Assembly (NCBI GenBank): GCA_022822685.1
Contig: JAJEAQ010000447.1
Span: 1 to 7,838 of the forward strand
DNA from: Trichodesmium sp. jk18x7bins.61
GTDB taxonomy: Bacteria; Cyanobacteriota; Cyanobacteriia; Cyanobacteriales; Microcoleaceae
Direction of reading: 5' to 3'
Length of the DNA: 7,838 bases
The position numbers and the translations under genes are program-made. Below, one piece after another: positions 1 through 6,416 of this stretch. The notes under the pieces are model-generated. The model was given only the letters and a program-made list of their open reading frames with translations, did not search any database and was not told the DNA's origin. Position 1 is the first letter of the stretch; every line of letters begins with the position of its first letter.

Positions 1-93
1 GTTTTAGAACATATTCAGTTAAGCAAAAATTAAAAAATTAGTCTTGTTTTGTTGTGGTATTTACTAAATAATGTAACTTTTTAAAATATCAAG

Positions 94-882
94 ATGCTAG
101 AAAAAATTATTAATCTTGTAGTAGTTATTAAAGATTTTAAAATACACTTTAAGATTTGTTTTACACTTGATAAAATTACTGAACTAGAACAATTAAAAGT
201 CATGGTTGGTAGCTTCAAAGAGTATGTGCAACAAGGTTTTTATGCACAAGACAAAGTTTCTAATTATGATTTTACACAGTGGATAGTTGCTAATAATAAT
301 GTTTGGCACTGCGCCCAACGCATGAGCTACCCAGACTTCTACAGCGCTTGGCACTCTCAACCTTCCATCATTCATTTAGAAACATTCAACAATAATATTA
401 TTGGCAACTCCACCACAACTCAACACCTCGACTTTACTCAATTTCCCACAACATTCCGCCTGGCGATCGCCAACGACACCCACCTCAATCAAAGTATTTT
501 TCCTATTTGCATAGATGGAGCAAACTTTACTAACTCCGATAATCCAGCCCAAGATATCTACATAGAAATGGTAGAACAAGATTGCTCACAAAAAACACAA
601 ACTCCCACTACAATTTCGTCCCTAAAAACCTACTGGCGACTTGAACTAAAAAATCAGATAAACGAGTCGCACTCATATTTTTTTACATCCAAAGCTGATC
701 CCTTATTTAGTCAAACATTTCTCACTTTATTAAGCACCCTTGCCGGTTCCATCTGTCTCATCCCAAACCAAACTTGCGGCAGTGTAGAATGTATCTCACC
801 TCATCACCCCAATTTAATAGATGCCATTCTCAAACGGTTGAGACGAGAAATATCAGAAGCTCAAAAATTTTTATTGAATTAA
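94..882 (+). CDS. Unrecognised protein, 262 residues
   Basis: I do not recognise this family. The frame is open for 262 codons from an ATG to TAA and contains one HIP1 site (463-470), which supports it being resident cyanobacterial coding DNA. No signal peptide, membrane span or catalytic motif stands out. The middle is rich in Asn, Thr, Ser and His. The C-terminus ends in a charged helix-like stretch (LKRLRREISEAQKFL). The start is uncertain: no Shine-Dalgarno motif precedes 94, and the first ~35 codons are very AT-rich and lysine/isoleucine-rich, so the ATG at 202 (residue 37) is a real alternative. The base composition becomes less AT-rich from about position 300. It is followed by the tail of a minus-strand toxin pseudogene 74 bases downstream, so it is not in an operon visible here. 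It could be a complete small protein or a piece of a larger, partly decayed one. Confidence 0.6.
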   Translation: MLEKIINLVVVIKDFKIHFKICFTLDKITELEQLKVMVGSFKEYVQQGFYAQDKVSNYDFTQWIVANNNVWHCAQRMSYPDFYSAWHSQPSIIHLETFNNNIIGNSTTTQHLDFTQFPTTFRLAIANDTHLNQSIFPICIDGANFTNSDNPAQDIYIEMVEQDCSQKTQTPTTISSLKTYWRLELKNQINESHSYFFTSKADPLFSQTFLTLLSTLAGSICLIPNQTCGSVECISPHHPNLIDAILKRLRREISEAQKFLLN

Positions 883-956
883 TTTTTAATTGTTGGGGCG
901 GGTTTAGGAGAATTGGCTAATATTTCCAAATAACTTTATAATTCTCAAACTAGCCT

Positions 957-1221
957 CTATGAGTCATAATGGTATTTACAGGCAATAATGATAATTTCAT
1001 CATCAGTAACTTTATAAACTCAGCGATGTTCATCATTGATACGTCTTTATAATAACCACTGAGTTCATATTTGAGAGGTTCTGGTTTGCCTAAACCAGAA
1101 AATGAAGAACGGTCAATATCTTTAATAAGATTGATTATTTTCTGATAATTTTTTTATCAATTTTCACCCATTCAGTAAAATCTGAAAAAGCTGAAGCCTC
1201 AAATACAATTCTTTTATTCAT
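957..1221 (-). pseudogene. Broken Txe/YoeB-family toxin (RelE-type mRNA interferase)
   Basis: Read from the ATG at 1221 downward, the minus strand gives MNKRIVFEASAFSDFTEWVK, then, after one frame change, IINLIKDIDRSSFSGLGKPE and PLKYELSGYY. A second frame change gives RRINDEHR, a stop, VYKVTDDEIIIIACKYHYDS and TAG. This is the full consensus order of Txe/YoeB toxins, which cleave mRNA at the ribosome, and the ~88-codon length fits the family (about 84 residues). Two one-base deletions explain the frame changes. One lies next to the T run at 1147-1155, where KIYQK would be restored. The other lies in the 3-base run at 1046-1048, where KRR would be restored. A TGA at 1022-1020 replaces the residue before VYKV. 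The start codon overlaps the antitoxin stop (ATGA), the usual layout of such operons. No functional toxin can be made from this copy. Confidence 0.85.
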
Positions 1222-1442
1222 TCAATTTCCTCTAATGAAATTTCAATTAAGTTAGTTTGATGATTGGCATTTTCTACAGCATTGAAGAGTCTATTTTTGT
1301 TGGCTTCACTTTGAAAGAAATAAGCTGTTTCGTCAATTTCAGAGACAATAATTTCAATTTCTTTATCCCCAAAATTTGCTTTTAGTGCTTCTAGGAAGCG
1401 ATCGCTGAGTAGACTAGCTTTTAATCTATAAATAGTAGACAT
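1218..1442 (-). CDS. Antitoxin of a Txe/YoeB-type toxin-antitoxin pair
   Basis: This is a 74-residue open frame beginning MSTIYRLKASLLSDRFLEAL and ending in the acidic tail NLIEISLEEIE. Its TGA overlaps the ATG of the downstream toxin remnant by the classical ATGA, and that arrangement plus its size is the main reason to call it the antitoxin. In known YefM/YoeB-like pairs the antitoxin binds and covers the toxin with its C-terminal part and represses the operon with its N-terminal part. The segment NRLFNAVENANHQ before the acidic tail is the likely toxin-binding helix (inference). It contains a HIP1 site at 1398-1405. The frame is intact although its partner is destroyed, so it would now be an orphan antitoxin. 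It could still repress its own promoter or neutralise a related toxin elsewhere. The exact antitoxin family is not certain. Confidence 0.72.
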   Translation of the reverse strand: MSTIYRLKASLLSDRFLEALKANFGDKEIEIIVSEIDETAYFFQSEANKNRLFNAVENANHQTNLIEISLEEIE

Positions 1443-1454
1443 ATTTTTTAACTG

Positions 1455-1460
1455 ATTATA
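1455..1460 (-). promoter_or_regulatory. Possible -10 box of the antitoxin operon
   Basis: The minus strand reads a perfect TATAAT here, 12 bases before the antitoxin ATG (1442). No convincing -35 hexamer lies 16-18 bases upstream. If used, the transcript would have a very short leader of only a handful of bases, which fits the lack of a Shine-Dalgarno motif. The 65-base gap is shared with the divergent chelatase pseudogene. AT-rich DNA produces such hexamers by chance. Confidence 0.35.
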
Positions 1461-1507
1461 CTTAATTGTTTGATTGTAATATTAATAGATATATTTTACA
1501 TCAGGCC

Positions 1508-4043
1508 ATGAAACGCATTGTCTTAATTGCCGGTTTTGAATCCTTTAACACCGCGCTCTACCGCCAAGCTGCCAAACTCGCAACTTCTCGATGTCTAGAT
1601 TTAGATCTCAAAGTCTTTAGCGATCGCGCCCCCACCACAGAACCAAAAATAGTCGCCACTGCCCTAGAAAATGCTGATGTCTTTTTTGCCAGTCTCCTCT
1701 TCGACTACGATCAAGTTTTATGGTTGTGAGCCAGAGTACAACACATCCCCATCCGCCTTGTTTTTGAATCAGCACTCGAACTCATGACATTAACAAAACT
1801 GGGAAAATTCGCGTTCTGCGAGCAACCCAAAGGAATGCCAAAACCAGTCAAATTTATTCTCAGTAAATTTTCTAGCGGTAGAGAGGAAGACAAATTCGCA
1901 GGTTATATCAGTTTCCTCAAAACAGGTCCGAAACTGCTCAAATTCGTACCCGTAAAAAAGCGCAAGACCTCCGCAATTGGCTCATCATCTACGGTTACTG
2001 GAATGCTGGCGGTACAGAAAATGTCGCTGCTATGTGTTGGGTTGGGGCAGAAAAATATTTAGATTTAAAAGTCGGAGAAATAGCGCCACCAGTAGAAACT
2101 CCCAATATGGATTGACTCCATCCAGACTACCCTGGTTATTTTGAGTCTCCCCAAAAATATCTGCAATGGTATCGTCAACATAAACAAACTCACCCCACTC
2201 CTGTTGTGGGCATTCTCCTCTACCGCAAGCACGTCATTACCAAACAACCCTACATCCCTCAACTCATCCGCAAATTTGAATCCACAGATTTAACCCCTCT
2301 ACCTATATTCATTAGCGGTGTTGAAGGCCATGTCGCCGTCAGAGATTGAATGACAACTGCCCACGAAACCGCTCAACGCCAACAAGGAAGTAAACAAACA
2401 CTTTCCCTATCCCCAGAAGCAGTAGAAGTAGAAACAACTGCATCTACTATAGGCTTTTCCTTGGTGGGAGGCCAGTGGGTTCGATGGAAGCAGGGGTAGA
2501 AATTTCTCAACGTATTCTCACCGCCAAAAACGTACCCTATTTTGTGGCAGTTCCCTTACTCATTCAAGATATCTATTCTTGGGTGCGCCAAGGTGTGAGA
2601 GGTTGGCGAAGCTATTATATGCACTGCCAGAATTAGATGGAGCGATCGCTCCTGTTCCCATGGGCGGTTTAGTAGGAGAAGATGTTTATTTAATTCCCGA
2701 AAGAGTCAAATGCCTCACCAGTAGAGTCAAAAATTGGATTCGACTCCGGCAGACGCCACTCGCCGAACGAAAAATCGCCATTATTCTCTATGGTTTTCCT
2801 CCTGGTTATGGGGCAACCGGCACCGCAGCCTTATTAAATGTGCCGCGATCGCTCCTCAAATTTCTCCACGCTCTCCAAGACGAAGGTTACACTGTGGGGG
2901 AAATTCCTGATGCCTTCTCCCGCTGCTTATGAAAGAGGGCGAGAAATTGCTCGAAAAATAATTGCTCAACATCTTGAGGAAAATAATAATTATTCCGAAA
3001 CTGTAGCAGTAATGTTATGGGGTTTAGATGCGATTAAAAATCGGGGAGAATCTCTGGGAATTTTATTAGAATTAGCAGGAGCTGAACCTGTGAAAGAAGG
3101 TACAGGCCGCATTGTTCGTTATGAGTTAAAAGGATTAGCTGAAGTTGGTCATCCCCGGATTGATGTATTGGGAAATTTATCAGGTATTTTCAGGGATAGT
3201 TTTGTCAATATTATTGAATTATTGGATGATTTATTTCAACGAGCAGCGACAGCAGATGAAACTGCGGAAGAGAATTTTATCCGTAAACACGCTTTAACAT
3301 TGCAAGGGCAGGGTGTGTTCGAGGGCGCGGTTGTTTTCTAATCTAGCTGGTAATTTTGGTTCGTTAGTAAATGACAGGGTTGTTGATGGTAACTGGGAGT
3401 CAGGTGAAGAGTTGGGGGATGCTTGGCAAGAGCGGAATGTATTTAGTTATGGCCGTCAGGATCAAGGGCAAGCGCGGCCAAAAGTTTTGCAGGAATTGTT
3501 GAAAGGATATGATCGCATCGTGCCAGAAATTGATTCGGTTGAGTATGGTTTAACAGATATTCAGGAATATTATGCTAATACTGGTGGGTTGAAGTTGGCA
3601 GCAGAGAAGCAGCGGGGTAAAAAGTGAGTGCGAGTTTTGTGGAAAGTTTTTCTAAGGATACGACTCCCCGAAAATTGGAAGATTTGTTGCGGATAGAATA
3701 TCGCACTAAGTTATTGAATCCGAAGTGGGCGGAAGCGGCAAATCAAGGTAGTGGGGGAGCTTATGAGATTTCTCAAAGGATGACAGCGTTGATAGGTTGG
3801 GGCGGCACTGCTAATTTTGTTAATGATTTGGTTTATGACAGTGCTGCCGAGACTTATGCTTTGGATGCAGAGATGGCGTAGAAGTTATGGGAGGCAAACC
3901 CGGAAGCATTTAGGAATATTATTGGGCGGATGTTGGAGGCAAATGGGCGCGGTTTTTGGGAAGCGGATGAGGAGAAGTTGGAGAAATTGCGGCAGTTGTA
4001 TGATTTAGCGGATGAGCAGATTGAAGGTGTGAGTGTTGGATAG
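1508..4043 (+). pseudogene. Decayed magnesium-chelatase/cobaltochelatase large subunit (ChlH/BchH/CobN family)
   Basis: The product would be the ~140-kDa subunit that binds the tetrapyrrole during ATP-driven Mg or Co insertion. Segments in order: MKRIVLIAGFESFN and FFASLLFDYDQVLWL (from 1508), VFESALELM, GMPKPVKFILSKFSSGREED, GYWNAGGTENVA, VVGILLYRKHVITKQPYIPQ, VEGHVAVRD, YALPELDGA, LVGEDVYLIPERV, LYGFPPGYGATGTAALLNVP, VAVMLWGLDAIK, HPRIDVLGNLSGIFRDSFVN, NDRVVDGNWESGEELG, YGLTDIQEYYANTGG, MTALIGWGGTANF, and an end at TAG 4041. These match the cyanobacterial paralogue distinct from the housekeeping ChlH. Damage: stops at 1727 (TGA), 2113 (TGA), 2347 (TGA) and 3879 (TAG); one-base deletions near 1954-1959, 2472, ~2604 and 3619-3623; about 5 bases lost near 3318; and a large internal deletion near 2906-2918. 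About 845 codons remain of roughly 1,250-1,330. It contains three HIP1 sites. Which metal the ancestor used cannot be told. Confidence 0.9.
2906..2918 (+). other. Junction of a large internal deletion in the chelatase pseudogene
   Basis: The protein runs normally to EGYTVGEIPD in frame 2, then resumes in frame 3 at PSPAAYERGREIARKIIAQH. In intact family members several hundred residues lie between the ATP-grasp-like GYGATGTAALLNVP part and the VAVMLWGLDAIK part. Here only about 60 codons separate them. The triplet CCT occurs on both sides (2906 and 2913), consistent with a short-homology deletion. The estimated loss of about 400 codons comes from memory of family lengths, not from an alignment. 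Confidence 0.65.
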
Positions 4044-4047
4044 TAGA

Positions 4048-4073
4048 TTGGGTAAAGCGGTAGTGCCGCCCAA
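4048..4073. repeat. REP-like bulged hairpin, upstream copy
   Basis: TTGGG (4048-4052) can pair with CCCAA (4069-4073), and CGG (4058-4060) with CCG (4066-4068). This leaves a five-base bulge on one side and a short loop, the shape of REP sequences recognised by REP-associated transposases. It begins five bases after the chelatase pseudogene stop and is the first of several related copies around the transposase. Confidence 0.6.
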
Positions 4074-4090
4074 CATAAACTGACATGATG

Positions 4091-4113
4091 TTGGGTTTTG
4101 TTCCTCAACCCAA
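4091..4113. repeat. Perfect inverted repeat TTGGGTT / AACCCAA
   Basis: Arms at 4091-4097 and 4107-4113 are exact 7-base inverse complements around a 9-base loop. It could act as a weak terminator for the leftward or rightward unit, but no T-tract follows, so a transposase-recognised palindrome is the better reading. Confidence 0.55.
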
Positions 4114-4137
4114 CCTACAATATATTTGGGTAGTAGG

Positions 4138-4193
4138 TTGGGTGAAGCGGTAGTGCTACTACAAGATATTTAGGTAGTAGTAGCGCCACCCAA
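4138..4193. repeat. Imperfect palindrome directly upstream of the REP-type transposase
   Basis: TTGGGTG (4138-4144) pairs with CACCCAA (4187-4193). Inside it, GCTACTAC (4155-4162) pairs with GTAGTAGC (4177-4184). This is the copy nearest the transposase start (4225) and shares its left half with the direct repeat at 4133. In RAYT systems such a flanking palindrome is the substrate bound and cut by the enzyme. Confidence 0.55.
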
Positions 4194-4224
4194 GATAAAT
4201 CTAAATCAATGTTATTTTAATTTT

Positions 4225-4707
4225 ATGGAATATGGTAGGGCAAAGACACCAGGAGCAACTTATCTTTTCACAGTGGTGACATACAATCGCCAGAAAATTT
4301 TGTGTGAATCTGAAAATGTGGATTTACTACGAAATGCTTTTAGATATGTTATGCAACAACATCCATTTGAAATTGATGCTATTGTAGTCTTGCCGGAGCA
4401 CCTCCACTCTCTTTGGACATTACCTGAAAGCGATGCAGATTTTTCGGCTCGTTGGCGGTTAATTAAAAGTTATTTTAGTCGTCAATGCCATTCTCAATAT
4501 TAGGGAAAAATTTCAACATCTTGACAACATAAAGGAGAAAAAGCTGTTTGGCAACGCAGATTCTGGGAGCATCAAATTCGAGATGATCAAGATTTTGCTA
4601 ATCATATCGAATATATTCATTATAATCCAGTACACCATGGATTAGTAACTTCTCCAAAAGACTGGCAATATTCCAGTTTTCATCGTTATGTTGAAGCGGG
4701 GATTTAG
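4225..4707 (+). pseudogene. REP-associated tyrosine transposase (HUH/IS200-like, RAYT), two nonsense codons
   Basis: One reading frame of 160 codons matches the RAYT family throughout, from GATYLFTVVTYNRQKIL at the N-terminus, through LPEHLHSLWTLPESDADF (HLH being the metal-binding His-x-His of the HUH fold) and RWRLIKSYFSR, to AVWQRRFWEHQIRDDQDF and HIEYIHYNPVHHGLV, ending DWQYSSFHRYVEAGI. These single-strand nucleases act on REP palindromes. The frame is closed by TAG at 4501-4503 and TGA at 4522-4524. Both fit C-to-T changes of CAG (Gln) and CGA (Arg), since homologues have a QGK...SRQ-like stretch there. There is no frameshift. The start ATG follows GTTATTTTAATTTT with no clear ribosome site. 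The gene is flanked on both sides by TTGGGT palindromes, the expected partners. A truncated 92-residue product would lack the C-terminal half and should be inactive. Confidence 0.85.
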
Positions 4708-4769
4708 AGCAGATGTGGGGTTCTTCAGAAAGGCTTATTTTCGATAGTAATATTGGCAGAGAATAAAAT

Positions 4770-4822
4770 GTAGATTGGGTATAACAAAGTGTTAGCGAAG
4801 CTTATCCGTAGGATAAACCCAA
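4770..4822. repeat. Cloverleaf-like palindromic element downstream of the transposase
   Basis: GTAGATTGGGT at 4770-4780 is the same sequence that begins the upstream copies. TTGGGT (4775-4780) pairs with ACCCAA (4817-4822), enclosing two hairpins: TAACA-AAG-TGTTA (4782-4794) and TTATCC-GTA-GGATAA (4802-4816). It is too short and lacks the sequence signature to be a tRNA. It is best read as a structured member of the same repeat family. Confidence 0.6.
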
Positions 4823-4849
4823 CAAACCAAGGTAATAAGATTAGTATAG

Positions 4850-4966
4850 TTAGTAGATTGGGTTAAGCCTACCCATAACATAATCTTGATGACTCAGACA
4901 ATATTCGCAACGATTTCCGGCTCGTTGTCTCACACGCTGACAAATAGTTTCTGGGTGTTGATTCAT
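4850..4966 (-). pseudogene. 5' fragment of an HNH endonuclease gene, cut by the repeat
   Basis: From the ATG at 4966 the minus strand encodes a 38-residue frame. MNQHPETICQRVRQRAGNRC, then EYCLSHQDYVMGRL, match the first third of cyanobacterial HNH endonucleases, where a CxxC metal pair (CEYC) is followed by MGRL-EIDHI. Here the frame leaves the family right after MGRL and continues as NPIY and TAA, which are read from a GTAGATTGGGTT repeat copy. The Asp-His of the catalytic motif is missing, and I found no continuation further down the strand within the window. It lies on the same strand as comF, 69 bases downstream of it. The protein identification rests on about 34 residues, so it is likely but not certain. 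Confidence 0.65.
4853..4874. repeat. Further copy of the GTAGATTGGGTT repeat
   Basis: GTAGATTGGGTT (4853-4864) is followed by AAGCCTACCC, where GGGT (4860-4863) can pair with ACCC (4871-4874). On the minus strand this copy abuts the end of the HNH gene fragment and supplies its last few codons and stop. Confidence 0.6.
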
Positions 4967-5034
4967 GGGTGTAGGGGAACTTTTAAACCTACCCAAATGG
5001 AGTAGATTTTTGTTAAGAATAAAATGCTAAAACT

Positions 5035-5790
5035 TTAATAACGAGGTTTTTTCACTATCTTCTGACTTTTTAACTTTGATTTTTCAGGAGTTGGTTTTTT
5101 CGTAGTAGCGATCGCTAAAACCCCTACTACTTTAATACCAGCTTTCTGCAAAACCTTGATGGCAGAATTCACTGTTGCACCTGTTGTATAAATATCATCT
5201 ATCAACAAAACAGACTTATGGGAGCGACGTTTGCCAAAATTTTTCCCTACTATAAAAGCATCCTTAACTGTCTCTAACCTCTCCCCACGAGACAAACCAA
5301 ATAGGGCTTGAGTCTGCTTCACCCTTGCTAAACCATTTCGTCGTAACTCTAAACCTGTCAACTCACAAAAACTTTTTGCTAACAAATCCGCCTGATTAAA
5401 ACCTCGTTCCTTCAGTTTTTTTTTGTGCATGGGAATGGGCACAACAACCAGTTTGTCAAGAGTTATTGTACTCACTTGTATCTGGCAGACTGGGGAAGCT
5501 AACCACCCATCCGCCAACCAATGTCCCAAAGGTCTAGCTATTTGCGGGTTGTCATTATACTTCATCGCAGCGATCGCTCGTTTCAGACTATCTTTATACT
5601 CACCCCAAACAAACACAGGAATCTCTCCAGAAAATATTTGTCCCTTATTCGGAAACTGACAGCCCCAAATTTGTCTTTCACAATATTTACAAAACTCTCT
5701 TTCCCCAGGCCGCTGGCAAAGAGGACAGTTAGGCTTCAGAAATATGTTGAGAACTGGTATAAGTATTTTTCTCCATAGAAATTTGAGCAT
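5035..5790 (-). CDS. comF: ComF family phosphoribosyltransferase-like protein
   Basis: This is the best preserved gene in the window, 251 residues from the ATG at 5790; a TTG two codons upstream (5796) is also in frame but less likely. Numbered from that TTG, an N-terminal four-cysteine zinc site is seen at C24, C27, C36 and C39 (CPLC...CKYC). PIPMHKKKLKERGFNQAD (about 120-137) and a PRPP-binding loop, VLLIDDIYTTGAT (196-208), follow in the order known for ComF. ComF is needed for DNA uptake in naturally competent bacteria, where it acts in the cytoplasm with the ComFA helicase; the enzymatic reaction is not established. The tail after ATTKKPTPEK is lysine-rich. Two HIP1 sites lie inside (5108, 5570). 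The ribosome site is weak (AGG about 11 bases before the ATG). It has no intact neighbour on its strand. Confidence 0.92.
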   Translation of the reverse strand: MLKFLWRKILIPVLNIFLKPNCPLCQRPGEREFCKYCERQIWGCQFPNKGQIFSGEIPVFVWGEYKDSLKRAIAAMKYNDNPQIARPLGHWLADGWLASPVCQIQVSTITLDKLVVVPIPMHKKKLKERGFNQADLLAKSFCELTGLELRRNGLARVKQTQALFGLSRGERLETVKDAFIVGKNFGKRRSHKSVLLIDDIYTTGATVNSAIKVLQKAGIKVVGVLAIATTKKPTPEKSKLKSQKIVKKPRY

Positions 5791-5830
5791 TGTCAAAAAC
5801 CTGTTTCAAATCTAAAATATTCAACAATAG

Positions 5831-5844
5831 CTGATGTCCATCAG
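5831..5844. promoter_or_regulatory. Inverted repeat upstream of comF, possible operator
   Basis: CTGATG (5831-5836) and CATCAG (5839-5844) are exact inverse complements around a 2-base centre, about 40 bases upstream of the comF start. Position and symmetry suit a dimeric regulator, but a 6-base pair of arms can arise by chance. Confidence 0.3.
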
Positions 5845-6032
5845 GTAAAAATTTGCTTGATCTGTCTTTAATATGAGACTATTTACTCAGATAAAAGAAA
5901 CTGATTTTAGCAAAAATATATTGGATACAATTTCTGAAAATTTCAGAAGGCAGCAGGAGGTGAAGGCAGAAGTAAATTGGATCAGCTTTTCAACCCACCA
6001 GGCCAAAAAAGTCCGACGATTCTTTTCACTTC

Positions 6033-6058
6033 TGGCTCCTGACTGATGGCTACTGACT
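6033..6058 (+). repeat. Short direct repeat TGGCTNCTGACT, two copies
   Basis: TGGCTCCTGACT (6033-6044) and TGGCTACTGACT (6047-6058) match at 11 of 12 bases with a 14-base period. CTGACT-type intergenic repeats of this sort are common between genes of filamentous cyanobacteria. Confidence 0.6.
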
Positions 6059-6098
6059 CCGGTGGCCGTTAGCTGATAAGCTATGAGTTTGTAGTTCC

Positions 6099-6112
6099 TT
6101 TGACTTTTGACG
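6099..6112 (+). repeat. Short tandem heptamer repeat, TTTGACT type
   Basis: TTTGACT is followed by TTTGACG, two heptamer units. Such STRR heptamers (TTTGACT and variants) are typical of Nostocales intergenic DNA. Its position argues that the downstream gene starts after it. Confidence 0.55.
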
Positions 6113-6138
6113 TTAGACTTGAGCCTAGTCATAATTTT

Positions 6139-6339
6139 GTGCATAAGTTTTACTGGCTAAATCAAATTGAATCCTCACACCAGAAGATAGTCGGAGAAAA
6201 AGCTTTTTATTTAGCTAGCCTCATGGAACGAGGTTATCCAATTCTCCCTGGTTTTGTAATTCCAGCAAATAGCTTTTGGCAATTTTTGAAGCATATTGAT
6301 TGGTTAGAGCTGTTATTAGTGGATTTTCCTAATTCCTCT
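6139..6339 (+). pseudogene. N-terminal piece of a PEP/pyruvate-binding (PEP-synthase-like) enzyme, interrupted by a group II intron
   Basis: The frame FYWLNQIESSHQKIVGEKAF, then YLASLMERGYPILPGFVIPA, resembles the start of pyruvate phosphate dikinase/PEP synthase ATP-binding domains (consensus VGGK...L...G...PPGFV), here in a cyanobacterial form. About 67 codons survive, up to PNSS at 6337-6339. From 6340 on the sequence is the 3' end of a group II intron read backwards. No in-frame ATG exists; GTG at 6139 is the best start because an in-frame TTG at 6100 sits inside the heptamer repeat. No clear ribosome site is seen. The rest of the gene should lie beyond the right edge, past the intron. 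Because the intron is antisense to the gene, splicing cannot repair its mRNA. The substrate of this particular enzyme cannot be told from the fragment. Confidence 0.72.
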
Positions 6340-6340
6340 G

Positions 6341-6416
6341 TTAGAGTCGATGCCCGATATTATTCGGGGCACCTCGACTTCAGAACCCCCTGTGAGATTT
6401 TCCCCTCAGTCGGCTC
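6341..6416 (-). ncRNA. Group II intron ribozyme domains V and VI
   Basis: Domain V is the 34 bases from GAGCC (6416-6412) to GGTTC (6387-6383), which pair with one G-U wobble and flank GACTGAGGGGAAAATCTCAC. This is the size and terminal pairing of the catalytic hairpin. Domain VI follows: GTCGA...TCGAC outer and GCCCCG...CGGGC inner pairs around an AATAATAT loop. The branch-point A should be the unpaired A on its 3' side, but I did not fix it. The HNH reading frame ends inside domain V at 6408-6406. Confidence 0.85.

Larger units (their letters stand above)
4043..4156 (+). repeat. Direct repeat pair GTAGRTTGGGTRAAGC...
   Basis: Bases 4043-4066 and 4133-4156 match at 22 of 24 positions (GTAG[A/G]TTGGGT[A/G]AAGCGG...TAGTGC). 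Between them the inverse form AACCCAACCTAC occurs at 4107-4118, so the block has both direct and inverted symmetry. This looks like repeated insertion or amplification of one palindromic family. Two copies of this length with a structured 66-base gap do not make a CRISPR array. Confidence 0.7.
5791..6138. other. Gene-free stretch between comF and the PEP-synthase-like gene
   Basis: No frame on either strand has coding character here. It holds the comF 5' region, a GGCAGCAGGAGGTGAAGGC purine-rich patch (5949-5967), the 12-base direct repeat pair at 6033-6058 and the heptamer repeat at 6099-6112. The minus-strand frame across 5887-6144 simply translates these repeats. Confidence 0.6.

Noticed and set aside
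1727..2349. UGA read as tryptophan or another residue (three in-frame TGAs in the chelatase gene, one of them at the Trp of VRDWMTT)
   Set aside because: Other stops in the window are TAG (3879, 4501), the transposase TGA fits an Arg codon, the intact genes use TGG for Trp and ordinary stops, and the gene is also frameshifted. Simple decay explains it.
4091..4113. Rho-independent terminator after the chelatase gene
   Set aside because: The stem is exact, but no T-tract follows on either strand and the arms are members of the repeat family.
4043..4193. CRISPR-like direct repeats
   Set aside because: There are only two similar 24-base copies with a palindromic gap, no regular spacers and no cas genes; they belong to the palindromic repeat family of the nearby transposase.
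4770..4822. tRNA because of the cloverleaf-like fold
   Set aside because: It is 53 bases long, with no T-arm or anticodon-arm signature and no conserved tRNA bases.
5731..5878. Minus-strand frame reading LPDGHQLLLNILDLKQVFDN, overlapping the comF start
   Set aside because: It looks somewhat protein-like, but it opens right after a TAG, has no credible start, and its second half overlaps the certain comF coding sequence. It may be a remnant of an upstream gene; support is too weak.
5887..6144. Minus-strand 85-codon open frame between comF and the PEP-synthase-like gene
   Set aside because: It translates intergenic repeats and overlaps the start of the PEP-synthase-like gene; there is no ribosome site and no family-like pattern.
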